A DNA stretch of 64,000 nucleotides from Roseiflexus castenholzii DSM 13941 (GCF_000017805.1 NC_009767.1:868001-932000), one strand, 5' to 3'; positions 50,462-59,454 are shown, counted from the first letter of the stretch. Notes: generated from the sequence alone by a model not told the origin. Numbers and translations: made by a program.

Positions 50462-53400
50462 TCCGCTCACAGAGGTCGGTTGTCTCCGGGAGCGGTTCTA
50501 TTCCCAGTTCGTCCTGCAATGCCTGAACGCAACGCGCGTAGGCGCGCAACGCCTGGGAACGGCTCCCTGCGCGGGCATAGGCGCGCATGAGGGTTTGGTA
50601 CGCCTCCTCATAACCACGGTCGCGGCGGATGATGTGTTCGCACAGATCGATGGCTTCATCGAAATCGCCGCGGTCAACCAGCAAACTGGCAAGGGTCGCG
50701 GTCGATGCCAGATGCCGCGCCAGCAAGCGCTCACGTTCTTCGAGCGTCCAGGGGTCGTACAGCGCCTCGGCGAGATAGTCGCCGCGATACAGATGGAATG
50801 CTGTGCGGCGGCTGCGGATCTCGACCTCTGGATCGCGTCCCGGCGCACCGGCGGTGCGCAGTTCGAACTCGTCCACATCGATCCAGCATCCATAAGATGG
50901 GGCAAAACTATACGCCAGCCCCTGCCGCCGAATAAAGAACGGCGCGACACGCGGCGGTCGGCGCGGTTCCAGCACATTATTGAGCGCGTTGAGTGTCACT
51001 TTGAACTGCCGCTCGGCGGCTGCCGGTTCGCTGTCGGGCCAGAGCCAGGCGCAGATCTGCTCACGTTGCAACCACATGCCACGATAGGTCAGCAACAGTT
51101 GCAACAACTGCCGCGCTTTCTCTCGTTGCCACTCGCGCGCCTGAATCTCGTGCGCGCCGCGGAAGATGCGGAAACGCCCCAGCATATAGACCCGCAGTGT
51201 ATAGCCGGGATGGTAGATATCGACGGCATCATCAGCCGCGATCGACGGGAAGCCCTGCCGCAAGAGCCGGTACGCGGTCGCTGCCTGACGCTGCGCTGCG
51301 CCGCGCAATACCCGTCCCCGCAGGAGCAGCGGAACCAGGATCGCCAGATCGTGGGGACCGAACAGCGTGCGTGTGGTCAACACGCCATCGAATCCATGGG
51401 CGCTTACCAGTTCGAGGAGGCGCGCCAGTTTCTTATCGGCTTCGATTTCATTGCCGGACTGCACATGAACGTGCGCTTCCCAGAGGAGCGCGACGGTTTG
51501 TCCGTACTGATCATCGCCGCGCACAAACCGCTGATGCGCCTCGCCAATCCACTCCAGCGCACGCGGATCGCCGGCAGCCGCAGCGACGCTGCCGAGCGCC
51601 AACCAGATGAGCGCTGCCGTCCACTCATCACCCGCCTCCAGGGCGCGGTCGAGACCATCGCGGGCATAGGCTTCGGCAGCCGTGAGATTGCCGGCATGCC
51701 CTTCGAGCAGGGTCAGCCCCAGCATCACCTCAGCGCGTGCGCGCGGAATGCCGACTGCCTCGATGATGTCGAGCGCAGCGCGGTAGTGGGATCGCGCCAT
51801 CTCATCGCTTGATGCCGTCACAAGACAGGCATGTCCGAGGCGCATATGGGCAATTGCTTCGGTCAGCGGCGAGTCGCCGCGTTGCGCTTCGAGCAACCCG
51901 CGTTGTGCGAGCGCCAGTGCGCGCACGCCGTTGCCCAGCATACACTCGATCAATGCCAGCAGCAGGAGCGGATCACGGTGCAATGAATGTTCCGCACGCG
52001 CTCTGCCGGCTTCCAGACCGAGTTCTTCTTCGAGAAGACGACGAGCATCGATCAGCCTGCCGCTGCGCAGCAACAGGCGGGGCGACAGGATGGCGGACCG
52101 GCGATACCCTCCAACTGCGTCGGTGTGCGCTGTTTTGCCGTATGCCTCGCGATGCGCCGCTGCAATGATCAGGACCGACACATCGGCGCGACCGCGATTG
52201 ATCCAGTTTTCTGCCTGGAGACTGAGGATGGTTGCGCGTTCGGCGCGGCGATCGCGCGGCAAGAGTTTCATGGCGCGTTTCAACAGGATCGCAGCCGGCG
52301 CAGGTTGCACCGTATCGATATACACCTCCGCCTGCCCGCGGAGCGCGCGCACCTGTCCCTCTATGTCGCCCTGTGCGTGGTACTGTTCTTCCGCTTTGCG
52401 GTACAGTTCAACCGCGTGCGTATAGCGACCGAGACGGCGTTCGGCGACAGCGCGCGCCTCGAGGAGCGCGGCGCTGTTGCGATGCGCTGGCGGGATCTGG
52501 TCGATCCAGTCCAGGAGCGCCGCGGCCTGTGAGCCAGACACGCCGGAGAGCGCCATCCGGCTCAACGCAGCAGCGGCGTCTTCCCATCGTTCGGCGGCGA
52601 GAAAATGGTGCGCGGCGCTGTGGTCGTCGTTGTGCGCAGCATAATAGTGCCCTAATTGCGCATGGAAGGCACGCCAATCGGGCAAATCGCGCTCCGCCAG
52701 GCGTGCGAAACTGGCTGCCTGCAAAGGTTGATAGACACGCCTCCCGTCAGGGAGGGTTTCAATGAACAACTCCCAACGTTCCAATAGATCGACGGTCATA
52801 TGGAGATGTGCCAGTTCGGTGACGGCAGCGCATGCCGCTTCATCGATCCAGCGCATCAACGCCGTGCCAAGCACCCAGGTGCGCACAGCGAATGGCAGAT
52901 CGCCCAGCACCTCACGCGCCAGATATGCATCGAGGTGCGGCGCGATACTCTCCTGCAAGCGCTCGAGAGTCGGCGGTTGATCGGAGGGTGTTGCGGAGTC
53001 GATGCGCGCTGCGGCAAAGAAGCGGAGTGCCAGGGGCCACCCGCGCGCTATGGTGTTCAGCTCGGCATCGATTGGATGCGGCGGCAAGCCGTATGCGGCA
53101 AAGAAATCACGCGCTTCAGCATTGGTGAACGCCAGTTGCGCGCGACTCAGGCGATAGAGTTCGCCACGCGCCGCAATCGTCGGCAGGGAGGCGAGCGCAG
53201 GCATTTCCCGGCTCACCAGCACCAGATGCAGATGCGGCGGCAGACGGTCAATCAGATGTTCGATCAGAACGCGCAATTCCGGGCGTCGATCTGCATGGTG
53301 GAGATCGTCCAGGATCAGTAAGGTCTCATCGCCTAGCGCTGTCAGCGCATTGATCAGTCCATCGAGCACATCCACCGGATGCGCAGCAGCGAAGCGAGCA

Positions 53401-53723
53401 TGATCGAAGCCCGTGATCGGGCGAAAGGCGGTCGCCAGGTGCAACGCCAGCGACAATGGCGTATCTGCGGGGTCCAGGCGGCACCAGGCGGCAGGCCATC
53501 CACCGTGGCGCGCAAAACTGGTAAGCGCGACCGTTTTGCCGCTGCCGGCCGGCGCAAGAACAAGCGTCACCGGATAATCGGCGATCGCAGCGAGTAGCCC
53601 GTCAATACGCGGGCGCTCGATGATGCGCGCTGGCTGGGGCGGCGGTTCCAGGCGCGGAAGCAGTACCGTCGATACAAGAGACACAGCAGCGCCGAACTCG
53701 CCCGTAACTCGAGAAACTACCAT
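50439..53723 (-). CDS. Large STAND-TPR transcriptional regulator with winged helix and BTAD domain
   Basis: A 1094-residue MalT/SARP-type regulator. N-terminal STAND NTPase: Walker A A-P-A-G-S-G-K-T at 57-64, Walker B L-L-I-L-D-D-L-H near 134-141 and G-W-P-L-A-L-R near 229-235. A long TPR middle covers about 380-820. The C-terminal part has an OmpR/SARP-type winged helix (R-V-Y-M-L-G-R-F-R-I-F, then E-K-A-R-Q-L-L-Q-L-L-L and Q-I-C-A-W-L-W-P-D) near 835-925 and a BTAD domain to the end (L-Y-R-G-D-Y-L, L-L-V-D-R-G-D-F-D-E-A-I, L-Q-D-E-L-G-I-E-P-L-P-E-T). Such proteins bind DNA after ligand-driven oligomerisation. It is divergent from the phasin gene with 88 bases between the start codons, so it may control polyhydroxyalkanoate genes. 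Confidence 0.85.
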   Translation of the reverse strand: MVVSRVTGEFGAAVSLVSTVLLPRLEPPPQPARIIERPRIDGLLAAIADYPVTLVLAPAGSGKTVALTSFARHGGWPAAWCRLDPADTPLSLALHLATAFRPITGFDHARFAAAHPVDVLDGLINALTALGDETLLILDDLHHADRRPELRVLIEHLIDRLPPHLHLVLVSREMPALASLPTIAARGELYRLSRAQLAFTNAEARDFFAAYGLPPHPIDAELNTIARGWPLALRFFAAARIDSATPSDQPPTLERLQESIAPHLDAYLAREVLGDLPFAVRTWVLGTALMRWIDEAACAAVTELAHLHMTVDLLERWELFIETLPDGRRVYQPLQAASFARLAERDLPDWRAFHAQLGHYYAAHNDDHSAAHHFLAAERWEDAAAALSRMALSGVSGSQAAALLDWIDQIPPAHRNSAALLEARAVAERRLGRYTHAVELYRKAEEQYHAQGDIEGQVRALRGQAEVYIDTVQPAPAAILLKRAMKLLPRDRRAERATILSLQAENWINRGRADVSVLIIAAAHREAYGKTAHTDAVGGYRRSAILSPRLLLRSGRLIDARRLLEEELGLEAGRARAEHSLHRDPLLLLALIECMLGNGVRALALAQRGLLEAQRGDSPLTEAIAHMRLGHACLVTASSDEMARSHYRAALDIIEAVGIPRARAEVMLGLTLLEGHAGNLTAAEAYARDGLDRALEAGDEWTAALIWLALGSVAAAAGDPRALEWIGEAHQRFVRGDDQYGQTVALLWEAHVHVQSGNEIEADKKLARLLELVSAHGFDGVLTTRTLFGPHDLAILVPLLLRGRVLRGAAQRQAATAYRLLRQGFPSIAADDAVDIYHPGYTLRVYMLGRFRIFRGAHEIQAREWQREKARQLLQLLLTYRGMWLQREQICAWLWPDSEPAAAERQFKVTLNALNNVLEPRRPPRVAPFFIRRQGLAYSFAPSYGCWIDVDEFELRTAGAPGRDPEVEIRSRRTAFHLYRGDYLAEALYDPWTLEERERLLARHLASTATLASLLVDRGDFDEAIDLCEHIIRRDRGYEEAYQTLMRAYARAGSRSQALRAYARCVQALQDELGIEPLPETTDLCERIKRNEAV

Positions 53724-53811
53724 GTGATACGATATATTGTATTATACTCAATATGAGAATATACACCACCCTGTTGAACCGGAAGCGCTGTGTTCGGAAA
53801 GGAGCAACCCT
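53724..53811. promoter_or_regulatory. Divergent AT-rich promoter region between regulator and phasin gene
   Basis: The minus strand has a TATAAT box (53741-53746), about 18 bases from the regulator start. The region is unusually AT-rich for this genome and contains ATATATTGTATTATACTCAA, a partly symmetrical stretch that could bind the regulator. The plus-strand promoter for the phasin gene is not clear. Confidence 0.5.
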
Positions 53812-54105
53812 GTGACGAACAAAAACGCTGAAGATGCCGTGCGTAAGACCTACAGCAGCGCTCAGGAAATGGTCGGCAAATCGGTCAAAGCCTGGACTGA
53901 GTTGGTTGCCGTCAGCACCGACATGGCTTACGAGATGGTGCTGAAAAACTGGAATTACAGCCGCAGCATTCGCAGCTCGGCTGAACAGGCTCTCGAAGAT
54001 GCCCTCAACACGCAGGCGCGCTTCGCCAAAGAGATGATGGGCGTCTGGAAGGATTATGCCGAAAGCGTCTCCGACATCATCAGCAAGACCACCAGAAAAG
54101 AGTAA
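53812..54105 (+). CDS. Phasin-like protein
   Basis: A 97-residue helical, amphipathic protein: V-T-N-K-N-A-E-D-A-V-R-K at the start, then A-Q-E-M-V-G-K-S-V-K-A-W-T-E-L and R-S-S-A-E-Q-A-L-E-D-A-L near 60-72. No signal peptide and no cysteine. The heptad-like pattern, size and position beside PhaB and PhaA genes suggest a phasin that coats polyhydroxyalkanoate granules. GTG 53812 is chosen because AAGGAG lies ten bases upstream; the frame extends to an unlikely upstream ATG at 53737. Function is inferred from context rather than a strong family motif. Confidence 0.65.
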   Translation: MTNKNAEDAVRKTYSSAQEMVGKSVKAWTELVAVSTDMAYEMVLKNWNYSRSIRSSAEQALEDALNTQARFAKEMMGVWKDYAESVSDIISKTTRKE

Positions 54106-54382
54106 TGCCGGAGACGCGCTGACGGTGGGAGAATGTCGCGGATGCTTCTTTATGGAGAAGGATCGCTCTGCGGCATTCTCTGCCGTTTCCCATACGAGAA
54201 GTCCGGTGATCGTAAACGCCTGCGCGCCTCTGTAATTGGGCAGTGATCGTGCGACCAGAGACGACGTTCGACAGCAACGACAACGATCTCAAGGTTCGGG
54301 CTTCCTTCCCGTCCCTTGCCTCTTGCCTGCTGCCGCTCTCCCTGTCGACTGTGTCCCTACACCACCCCTCATACTTTATGCT

Positions 54383-55126
54383 TCACATATACGCCCCACC
54401 ATTGACATTGATCTGTTGGCCCGTGATGTAATCGCCGTCGGCAGCAAGGAAGACCACTGCCTTCGCCATTTCCTCCGGCAGACCGAAGCGACCTAGCGGG
54501 ATGCGCGCCTTGATCTGATTCTGCACCTCCTCGGGAACTTTCGAGAGCATATCGGTGAGCGTAAACCCCGGAGCGACGACATTCACGGTAATGCCGTACT
54601 TTGCCAGTTCGAGCGCTGCGGTCTTGGTGAAGGCGATGATCCCGCCTTTGCTCGCGCCGTAGTTCGCCTGACCGAAAGCGGCAGTCTGACCATTCATCGA
54701 GCTGATGTTGATAATGCGCCCATACTGTTGTTCGATCATCGGTTGCATGGCAGCGGTGGTACAGAAAAAGACAGCGTTAAGGTTCGTCTGAATGACCTGG
54801 AGCCAGTCCTCGTCGGTCATCTTCCGCAGCGACCGGTCGCGGGTAATGCCAGCGTTATTAACCATAATATCGAGCCGCCCGTAGGCGTCGAGGAATCGCC
54901 TGACCATGGCGCGCGCTTCGGTCGGATCGGCGACATTCGCCTGCAACAACATGCATTCGCGCCCCATTGACTTGATCTCCGCCGCGACCTCTTCTGCCAG
55001 CGCCTGGTTGTGCTGGTAATTAACGCCGACGATGCATCCTTCACGTGCCAGTTCCAGCGCGATGGCACGCCCGATTCCGCGCGAAGCGCCTGTCACGATT
55101 GCGTACTTTCCTTCGAGACGACCCAT
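54383..55126 (-). CDS. phaB: Acetoacetyl-CoA reductase (PhaB/FabG-type SDR)
   Basis: A 247-residue short-chain dehydrogenase. NADPH loop T-G-A-S-R-G-I-G at residues 13-20, N-N-A-G near 90, catalytic Ser in I-S-S-M-N-G-Q near 140-146, Tyr and Lys in Y-G-A-S-K (about 156-160). The S-S-M-N-G-Q-x-x-x-F-G-Q-A-N-Y pattern is characteristic of acetoacetyl-CoA reductase PhaB rather than FabG. It reduces acetoacetyl-CoA to (R)-3-hydroxybutyryl-CoA for polyhydroxyalkanoate synthesis. The thiolase gene lies upstream in the same direction, 252 bases away, with a tandem repeat in between. Polymer synthase PhaC is not in the window. Confidence 0.88.
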   Translation of the reverse strand: MGRLEGKYAIVTGASRGIGRAIALELAREGCIVGVNYQHNQALAEEVAAEIKSMGRECMLLQANVADPTEARAMVRRFLDAYGRLDIMVNNAGITRDRSLRKMTDEDWLQVIQTNLNAVFFCTTAAMQPMIEQQYGRIINISSMNGQTAAFGQANYGASKGGIIAFTKTAALELAKYGITVNVVAPGFTLTDMLSKVPEEVQNQIKARIPLGRFGLPEEMAKAVVFLAADGDYITGQQINVNGGAYM

Positions 55127-55166
55127 GCTGTGACCTCCTTGCGTGCTATTATGGGTTAGGGGTCAG

Positions 55167-55208
55167 GAGAACTGAGAACCGAGAACTGAGAACTGAGAAC
55201 CGAGAACT
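55167..55208. repeat. 7-bp tandem repeat (six units)
   Basis: Six consecutive GAGAACT/GAGAACC units (42 bp), immediately upstream of phaB on the minus strand. No protein-coding role; it lies in the phaA-phaB intergenic stretch. Confidence 0.9.
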
Positions 55209-55378
55209 CGAAACCAGCGCCCCTTCCCCCAACCCCTTCGACTTCTGATGTATCGTACCTTCTGCGACGTGCAACCTCATGAGCGCCTACTGGGGACGCC
55301 CCTCCCTTCAAGGTTTCCACGTTCAACCATCACGCCTGCTTCGGGGCATGGGTTCAACGTTTCCGCTTCCAACCCTCG

Positions 55379-56569
55379 TTATATCCGCTCGAAAATCGCG
55401 GCGATGCCCTGCCCACCGCCGATGCACATGGTGACACAGGCATAGCGACCACCGGTGCGGTGCAGTTCATAGAGCGCCTTGACCGTCAGAATCGCGCCGG
55501 TGGCGCCAATCGGATGACCAAGCGAGATGCCGCTGCCGTTCGGATTGACTTTCTCCATCGGCAGTTCGAGGTCGCGGATCACTGCCAGCGCCTGCGCTGC
55601 AAATGCTTCATTGACCTCGAAGACATCAATATCATTGATGGTCAGCCCGGTCCGCTCCAGCACCTTGCGCACCGCCGGAACCGGACCAATGCCCATATAC
55701 TTGGGATCGACGCCGACGACGCTGTAGCCGACCAGTCGCCCTATCGGCTTGTAGCCGCGCTGCTCGGCGACGCTGCGCTCCATCAGTACCACCGCAGCCG
55801 CTGCATCGTTGATGCTCGACGCATTGCCCGCAGTAACAGTGCCATCCTTCTGGAAGACCGGGCGCAGTTTGGCAAGTTTCTCCAGAGTCGTGTCGGGACG
55901 AACGCTTTCGTCGGTATCGAACAGTTGCGTACCGCCCTTGACTTTGATCTCGATCGGGACGATCTGATCCTTGAAGCGCCCTTCAGCAATGGCTGCTGCT
56001 GCGCGTTTGTGGCTCTCGACTGCCAGCGCATCCTGATCCTCACGGGTAATCTCCCATTTACGCGCGATATTCTCAGCAGTCACCCCCATATGCACATCGT
56101 CGAACGGATCGCTCAGCGCAGCGACCATCACATCGACCATGGCGACATCGTTCATCCGCGCCCCCCAGCGCATCGCGTGCGCCCAGTATGGACTGCGGCT
56201 CATCGACTCGGCGCCGCCGGCCACGGCAGCGTCGGTATCGCCGAGCATGATTGTCTGTGCTGCCGAGATAATCGCCTGCAACCCGCTGCCACACAGACGA
56301 TTCAGCGTCAGCGCCGGAACGTCCACCGGCAGCCCTCCTTTCACGCCGGCAACCCGCGCCAGATAATGGTCGTGCCCGTCGGTGTGAATGATGTTGCCGA
56401 ACACAACCTGCCCGATTTCTGCCGGTTCGACGCCAGCGCGCTTCACCGCCTCGCGCACGACCTGCGCCGCCAATTCGCTTGGCGGTTGATCCTTGAGACT
56501 GCCGCCAAAATTGCCGATGGGAGTGCGCACACCGCTTAGCACTACCACGTCGCGTCCATTGATCATCAT
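55379..56569 (-). CDS. phaA: Acetyl-CoA acetyltransferase (thiolase)
   Basis: A 396-residue biosynthetic-type thiolase. The nucleophilic Cys is in N-R-L-C-G-S-G-L-Q-A near residue 91, the active-site His in G-H-P-I-G-A-T-G-A near 351 and the second Cys in V-T-M-C-I-G-G-G-Q-G near 381. It condenses two acetyl-CoA to acetoacetyl-CoA, the first step towards polyhydroxyalkanoate. Start chosen at the first of two adjacent ATGs (56569), eight bases after AAGGAGGA. Together with phaB and the phasin-like gene, it marks a small polymer-synthesis locus. Confidence 0.92.
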   Translation of the reverse strand: MMINGRDVVVLSGVRTPIGNFGGSLKDQPPSELAAQVVREAVKRAGVEPAEIGQVVFGNIIHTDGHDHYLARVAGVKGGLPVDVPALTLNRLCGSGLQAIISAAQTIMLGDTDAAVAGGAESMSRSPYWAHAMRWGARMNDVAMVDVMVAALSDPFDDVHMGVTAENIARKWEITREDQDALAVESHKRAAAAIAEGRFKDQIVPIEIKVKGGTQLFDTDESVRPDTTLEKLAKLRPVFQKDGTVTAGNASSINDAAAAVVLMERSVAEQRGYKPIGRLVGYSVVGVDPKYMGIGPVPAVRKVLERTGLTINDIDVFEVNEAFAAQALAVIRDLELPMEKVNPNGSGISLGHPIGATGAILTVKALYELHRTGGRYACVTMCIGGGQGIAAIFERI

Positions 56570-57009
56570 TGCTTCCTCCTTAATGGTTGCGATAGCAACG
56601 CTGCGCCATTGCACCGGCGATGCCGCCGGTTGGAGTATCGGCTCCAGGGCGATTCATGGTGAGCATCCATCTGCCTGCGCGCTGCCTGTGATCGCGGAGC
56701 GACAGCCAACGTGCAGAGCAGCACTCGACATTCGTTGTTGCATCAGATATGCAGGGGTGGATTTCAACTCTTATTGTACCATTGTAGTGGCAGGGATATC
56801 AATGTGGTGTTAGGATGTTTTCGTGGCGAGTAACCATTTCTTCACCGGATGTGGCGAAGCTGCGCATGCGCCCGTGCGAACGATATGGTAAAGTAATGAC
56901 ACTCCACATTCATGCATGCTGCACCATATCTTCGGCGGACGACAAGGACGTGAACTGGATGACGCCGGAAGGCGAGAGGAACCGTAGTGTCATGACAGGA
57001 GGTGATCGT
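56570..57009. other. Stretch without a recognisable gene
   Basis: About 440 bases between the thiolase (divergent) and the GNAT gene. The frame of the GNAT gene continues upstream to 56815, but no ribosome site or family similarity supports an earlier start. No hairpin or repeat of note. Confidence 0.5.
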
Positions 57010-57555
57010 ATGGTTGAGCGCGTGGAAGCGCCGATTGCTGCAACGTTGCGCAACGGCCAGGCAGTGACGATTCGCCCGCTCGCTGAGCATGATCGCGAGG
57101 CGTTACTCCAGTTTGGTCGTTCGCTGCCGGATGATGACTGGCTCTACCTTGAGACCGATCTTCACAATCCTGACATCATTGATCGACTGGTCAATGCATA
57201 CGCGGCAGAGAATTGGCGTCAGTTCGTCGCAGTAACGGAGATTGGCGAGATTGTCGGCTACAGTGCGGTGCGGCGTTTGCCCGGATGGTCGAGCCACGTC
57301 GGTGATATTCATCTGATTGTGCGCAAAGATTATCGTCGCTGTGGGCTTGGCACTGCAATGGCGCAGGCGATTTTCGATGCAGCCCGCGATTTGGGGGTGG
57401 CAAAGGTGATCGTTGAGATTTTGCAGGAACAGACGAGCGGCATTGCGATCTTCGAGCGCCTGGGGTTTAAGATTGAAGGCACGTTCAGCGATCACGCGCG
57501 TGACCACGCTGGCAGGCGCCATCATCTGTACATTCTTGCCTATCATATCATCTGA
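57010..57555 (+). CDS. GNAT-family N-acetyltransferase
   Basis: A 181-residue acetyltransferase. The acetyl-CoA loop is R-R-C-G-L-G-T-A (Q/R-x-x-G-x-G/A) near residues 112-119, preceded by H-V-G-D-I-H-L-I-V-R-K-D-Y, followed by F-E-R-L-G-F-K-I-E-G-T near 152-162. It transfers acetyl from acetyl-CoA to an amine; substrate not predictable. Start at 57010 has an almost perfect anti-16S stretch, AGGAGGTGATC, just upstream. A hairpin follows the stop. Confidence 0.82.
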   Translation: MVERVEAPIAATLRNGQAVTIRPLAEHDREALLQFGRSLPDDDWLYLETDLHNPDIIDRLVNAYAAENWRQFVAVTEIGEIVGYSAVRRLPGWSSHVGDIHLIVRKDYRRCGLGTAMAQAIFDAARDLGVAKVIVEILQEQTSGIAIFERLGFKIEGTFSDHARDHAGRRHHLYILAYHII

Positions 57556-57561
57556 TACCTC

Positions 57562-57598
57562 CAGACGTCACAGTTCTTTGCGCGGTCTGTGACGTCTG
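57562..57598 (+). terminator. Hairpin between the GNAT and ComB-like genes
   Basis: A 12-bp perfect stem CAGACGTCACAG/CTGTGACGTCTG with a 13-base loop, right after the GNAT stop. No T-run follows (AACCGCC), so it may be a weak terminator, an mRNA stabiliser or an operator; it ends seven bases before the next ATG and would mask that gene's ribosome site. Confidence 0.45.
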
Positions 57599-57605
57599 AA
57601 CCGCC

Positions 57606-58310
57606 ATGGAGATCTCCCTCGCCGACCTGCAAACCTATCGCGGCGCTGCACCTGATGAGGCGGTTGTTGTCGTTGATGTGTTGCGATCATTTACGACTGC
57701 CGCCTATCTGTTTCGCGCTGGCGTTCGTGCGCTTCTCCTTGCAGCAACCCCTGACGAAGCCCGCTCTCTGGTGCGTCGTTTCCCTTTAGCCGCAACGGTC
57801 GGCGCAGTTCCCGGCGGTTTCCCGATTGACGGGTTCGACTTTGGTAATTCACCCGCTGCTCTGCGCAATGTCTGCCTGACCGGTCGGGAGGGCGTGCTCT
57901 GTACGGCTGGCGGTGTGCGGGGGGCAACCGTCGCCCGGCAGGCTGCCGTGTTGCTTGGCGGTTCGCTGGTGTGCGCCGCTGCAACTGCGAACCTGCTGCG
58001 GCGCCTCGATCCGCCGCGTGTCACCCTCCTGCTTACCGGGATCTATGCCGATCGTGATGGCGATGAGGATATCGCCTGTGCTGAATACATTATGGCGCAT
58101 TTGCGAGATCAAGCGCCCGACCCGGCGCCCTTCGAGCGGCGCGTGCGCGAGTCGACCTTTGGCAGGCGCTTCGGCGATCCTGCCTATCCCCATCTTTCGC
58201 AGGCGGATATGGACCTCTGCGCGCAGGCGGATGTATTCGACTTTGCAATGCCGATTGTGCGTCGGGAGGGGATGATGCTGGTCGTGCAGGAGGGAAGATG
58301 GCGCGCGTGA
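57606..58310 (+). CDS. ComB-like 2-phosphosulfolactate phosphatase family protein
   Basis: A 234-residue protein of the ComB family: V-V-V-V-D-V-L-R-S-F-T-T-A near residues 20-32 (aspartate-rich Mg site), G-F-D-F-G-N-S-P-A-A-L near 78-88, G-D-E-D-I-A-C-A-E-Y near 156-165. ComB dephosphorylates 2-phosphosulfolactate in coenzyme M biosynthesis in methanogens; bacterial homologues are widespread where coenzyme M is absent, so the true substrate here is open. No ribosome site precedes the ATG, and the hairpin at 57562-57598 ends just before it, suggesting translational control. Confidence 0.78.
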   Translation: MEISLADLQTYRGAAPDEAVVVVDVLRSFTTAAYLFRAGVRALLLAATPDEARSLVRRFPLAATVGAVPGGFPIDGFDFGNSPAALRNVCLTGREGVLCTAGGVRGATVARQAAVLLGGSLVCAAATANLLRRLDPPRVTLLLTGIYADRDGDEDIACAEYIMAHLRDQAPDPAPFERRVRESTFGRRFGDPAYPHLSQADMDLCAQADVFDFAMPIVRREGMMLVVQEGRWRA

Positions 58311-58342
58311 AAACGGTTGACGCAAAAAACGCAAAGGTGTAA

Positions 58343-58490
58343 TACCAATGACGATTGACGATGCCGCATGCGTGTCATTCCGAGCCCTTCGCTTCGCTCA
58401 GGGTAAACTCAGCGCGGAATCTGCGCGGGTCGCGCCCGACCCCTCGCGCTACTCGGGGTGACCATGCCGGATGGTCACAGGTCATTGGTA
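58343..58490. repeat. Dispersed palindromic repeat, copy G
   Basis: 148 bp with intact ends TACCAATGACG and GTCATTGGTA, flanked by TAA on both sides (58340-58342 and 58491-58493). Contains one CCCTTCGCTTCGCTCAGGG module. It sits between the ComB-like gene and the HEPN gene. Confidence 0.9.
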
Positions 58491-58583
58491 TAACGTGCTA
58501 TGGATGGAGGTCTGCATGTCAGGGTACAATAGCGTGATGTGTGTTGCGCCTGGGCTGAAGACTGCGTGAAAGGCTCAGAAACG

Positions 58584-58973
58584 ATGACCAACCGGTATGC
58601 AGACTGGTTTCGACAGGCTGAGGCGGACCTGCGCCATGCCCGGAATGCACTGGAAGACGGCGATTATGAATGGAGTTGCTTTGCCGCCCAGCAGGCTGCG
58701 GAAAAAGCCCTTAAGTCCTTGTTTCAGCGGTTGGGGAGGGAGGCATGGGGTCATACGCTCACAGTGCTGATCGGCAATCTGCCGCCAGACATCCAGACGC
58801 CGCCCGAACTGGTGGAACATTGTCGCATCCTGGACAAACATTACATTCCTACCCGGTATCCAAACGGTTTTGCCTCTGGCGCGCCAACTGATTTTTACAC
58901 GCAGAGGGAAGCCGAAGATGCTGTCCGATATGCGGAGGCCATCCTTGAGTTCTGTCGTCATCAAATCAGTTGA
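58584..58973 (+). CDS. HEPN-domain protein (toxin-antitoxin partner)
   Basis: A 129-residue all-helical HEPN protein: Y-A-D-W-F-R-Q-A-E-A-D-L-R-H-A near residues 5-19, S-C-F-A-A-Q-Q-A-A-E-K-A-L-K-S-L near 31-46 (the HEPN core), H-T-L near 57-59 and Y-A-E-A-I-L-E-F near the end. The stretch after H-T-L-T-V contains Y-I-P-T-R-Y-P. HEPN proteins of this type act as RNase toxins or as partners of minimal nucleotidyltransferases. The usual R-x4-6-H motif is not obvious. The MNT gene overlaps its 3' end by 56 bases, the hallmark of a HEPN/MNT pair. Confidence 0.82.
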   Translation: MTNRYADWFRQAEADLRHARNALEDGDYEWSCFAAQQAAEKALKSLFQRLGREAWGHTLTVLIGNLPPDIQTPPELVEHCRILDKHYIPTRYPNGFASGAPTDFYTQREAEDAVRYAEAILEFCRHQIS

Positions 58974-59289
58974 TCGAGCACGTGTCGAGCAGGCTGTCAG
59001 GGAGTATGCGGCTCGCCTGTTTGCAGCACATCCGGAGATTGAGCGCATCATCTGGTTCGGCTCGTGGATCAACGGCATTCCCAGTCCCGGAAGCGATGTT
59101 GACCTGTGCCTGATCCTCTCCTCAACGGATAAGCCGATGCACGAACGCGCCGTCGGCTTTCTGCCGGTTGGCTTCCCGGTGGGCGTTGATCTGTTCGTCT
59201 ATACGCGTGCTGAGTTTGAGCGTCTCCAGGCGGAATACCCCGGCTGGTTCCGGGCGATTGCTTCCGGCAGAGATCTGGCGGCGTCCTGA
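58918..59289 (+). CDS. Minimal nucleotidyltransferase (MNT) antitoxin
   Basis: A 123-residue nucleotidyltransferase of the beta-polymerase fold. The G-S motif and two Asp residues are seen as F-G-S-W-I-N-G-I-P-S-P-G-S-D-V-D-L near residues 47-63. MNT proteins add AMP to the HEPN partner and neutralise it. Start options are ATG 58918 and 58930, both within the HEPN gene. V-G-V-D-L-F-V-Y near 88-95 supplies the third acidic residue. Confidence 0.8.
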   Translation: MLSDMRRPSLSSVVIKSVDRARVEQAVREYAARLFAAHPEIERIIWFGSWINGIPSPGSDVDLCLILSSTDKPMHERAVGFLPVGFPVGVDLFVYTRAEFERLQAEYPGWFRAIASGRDLAAS

Positions 59290-59454
59290 TCTGCGTTTCT
59301 CCAAGCCTTGCTATGATGCTTTGCTGTGCCGAATTGCGATGCCGTCATGTGGAAAGCGTCATGGAGGAAATAGACGATTCTGGATTCTGCCGTAGACTGA
59401 GATGAGAACATAAGCGGTTTCTGCAAGAACATTATCGCTGATGAGCAGGTGTTC

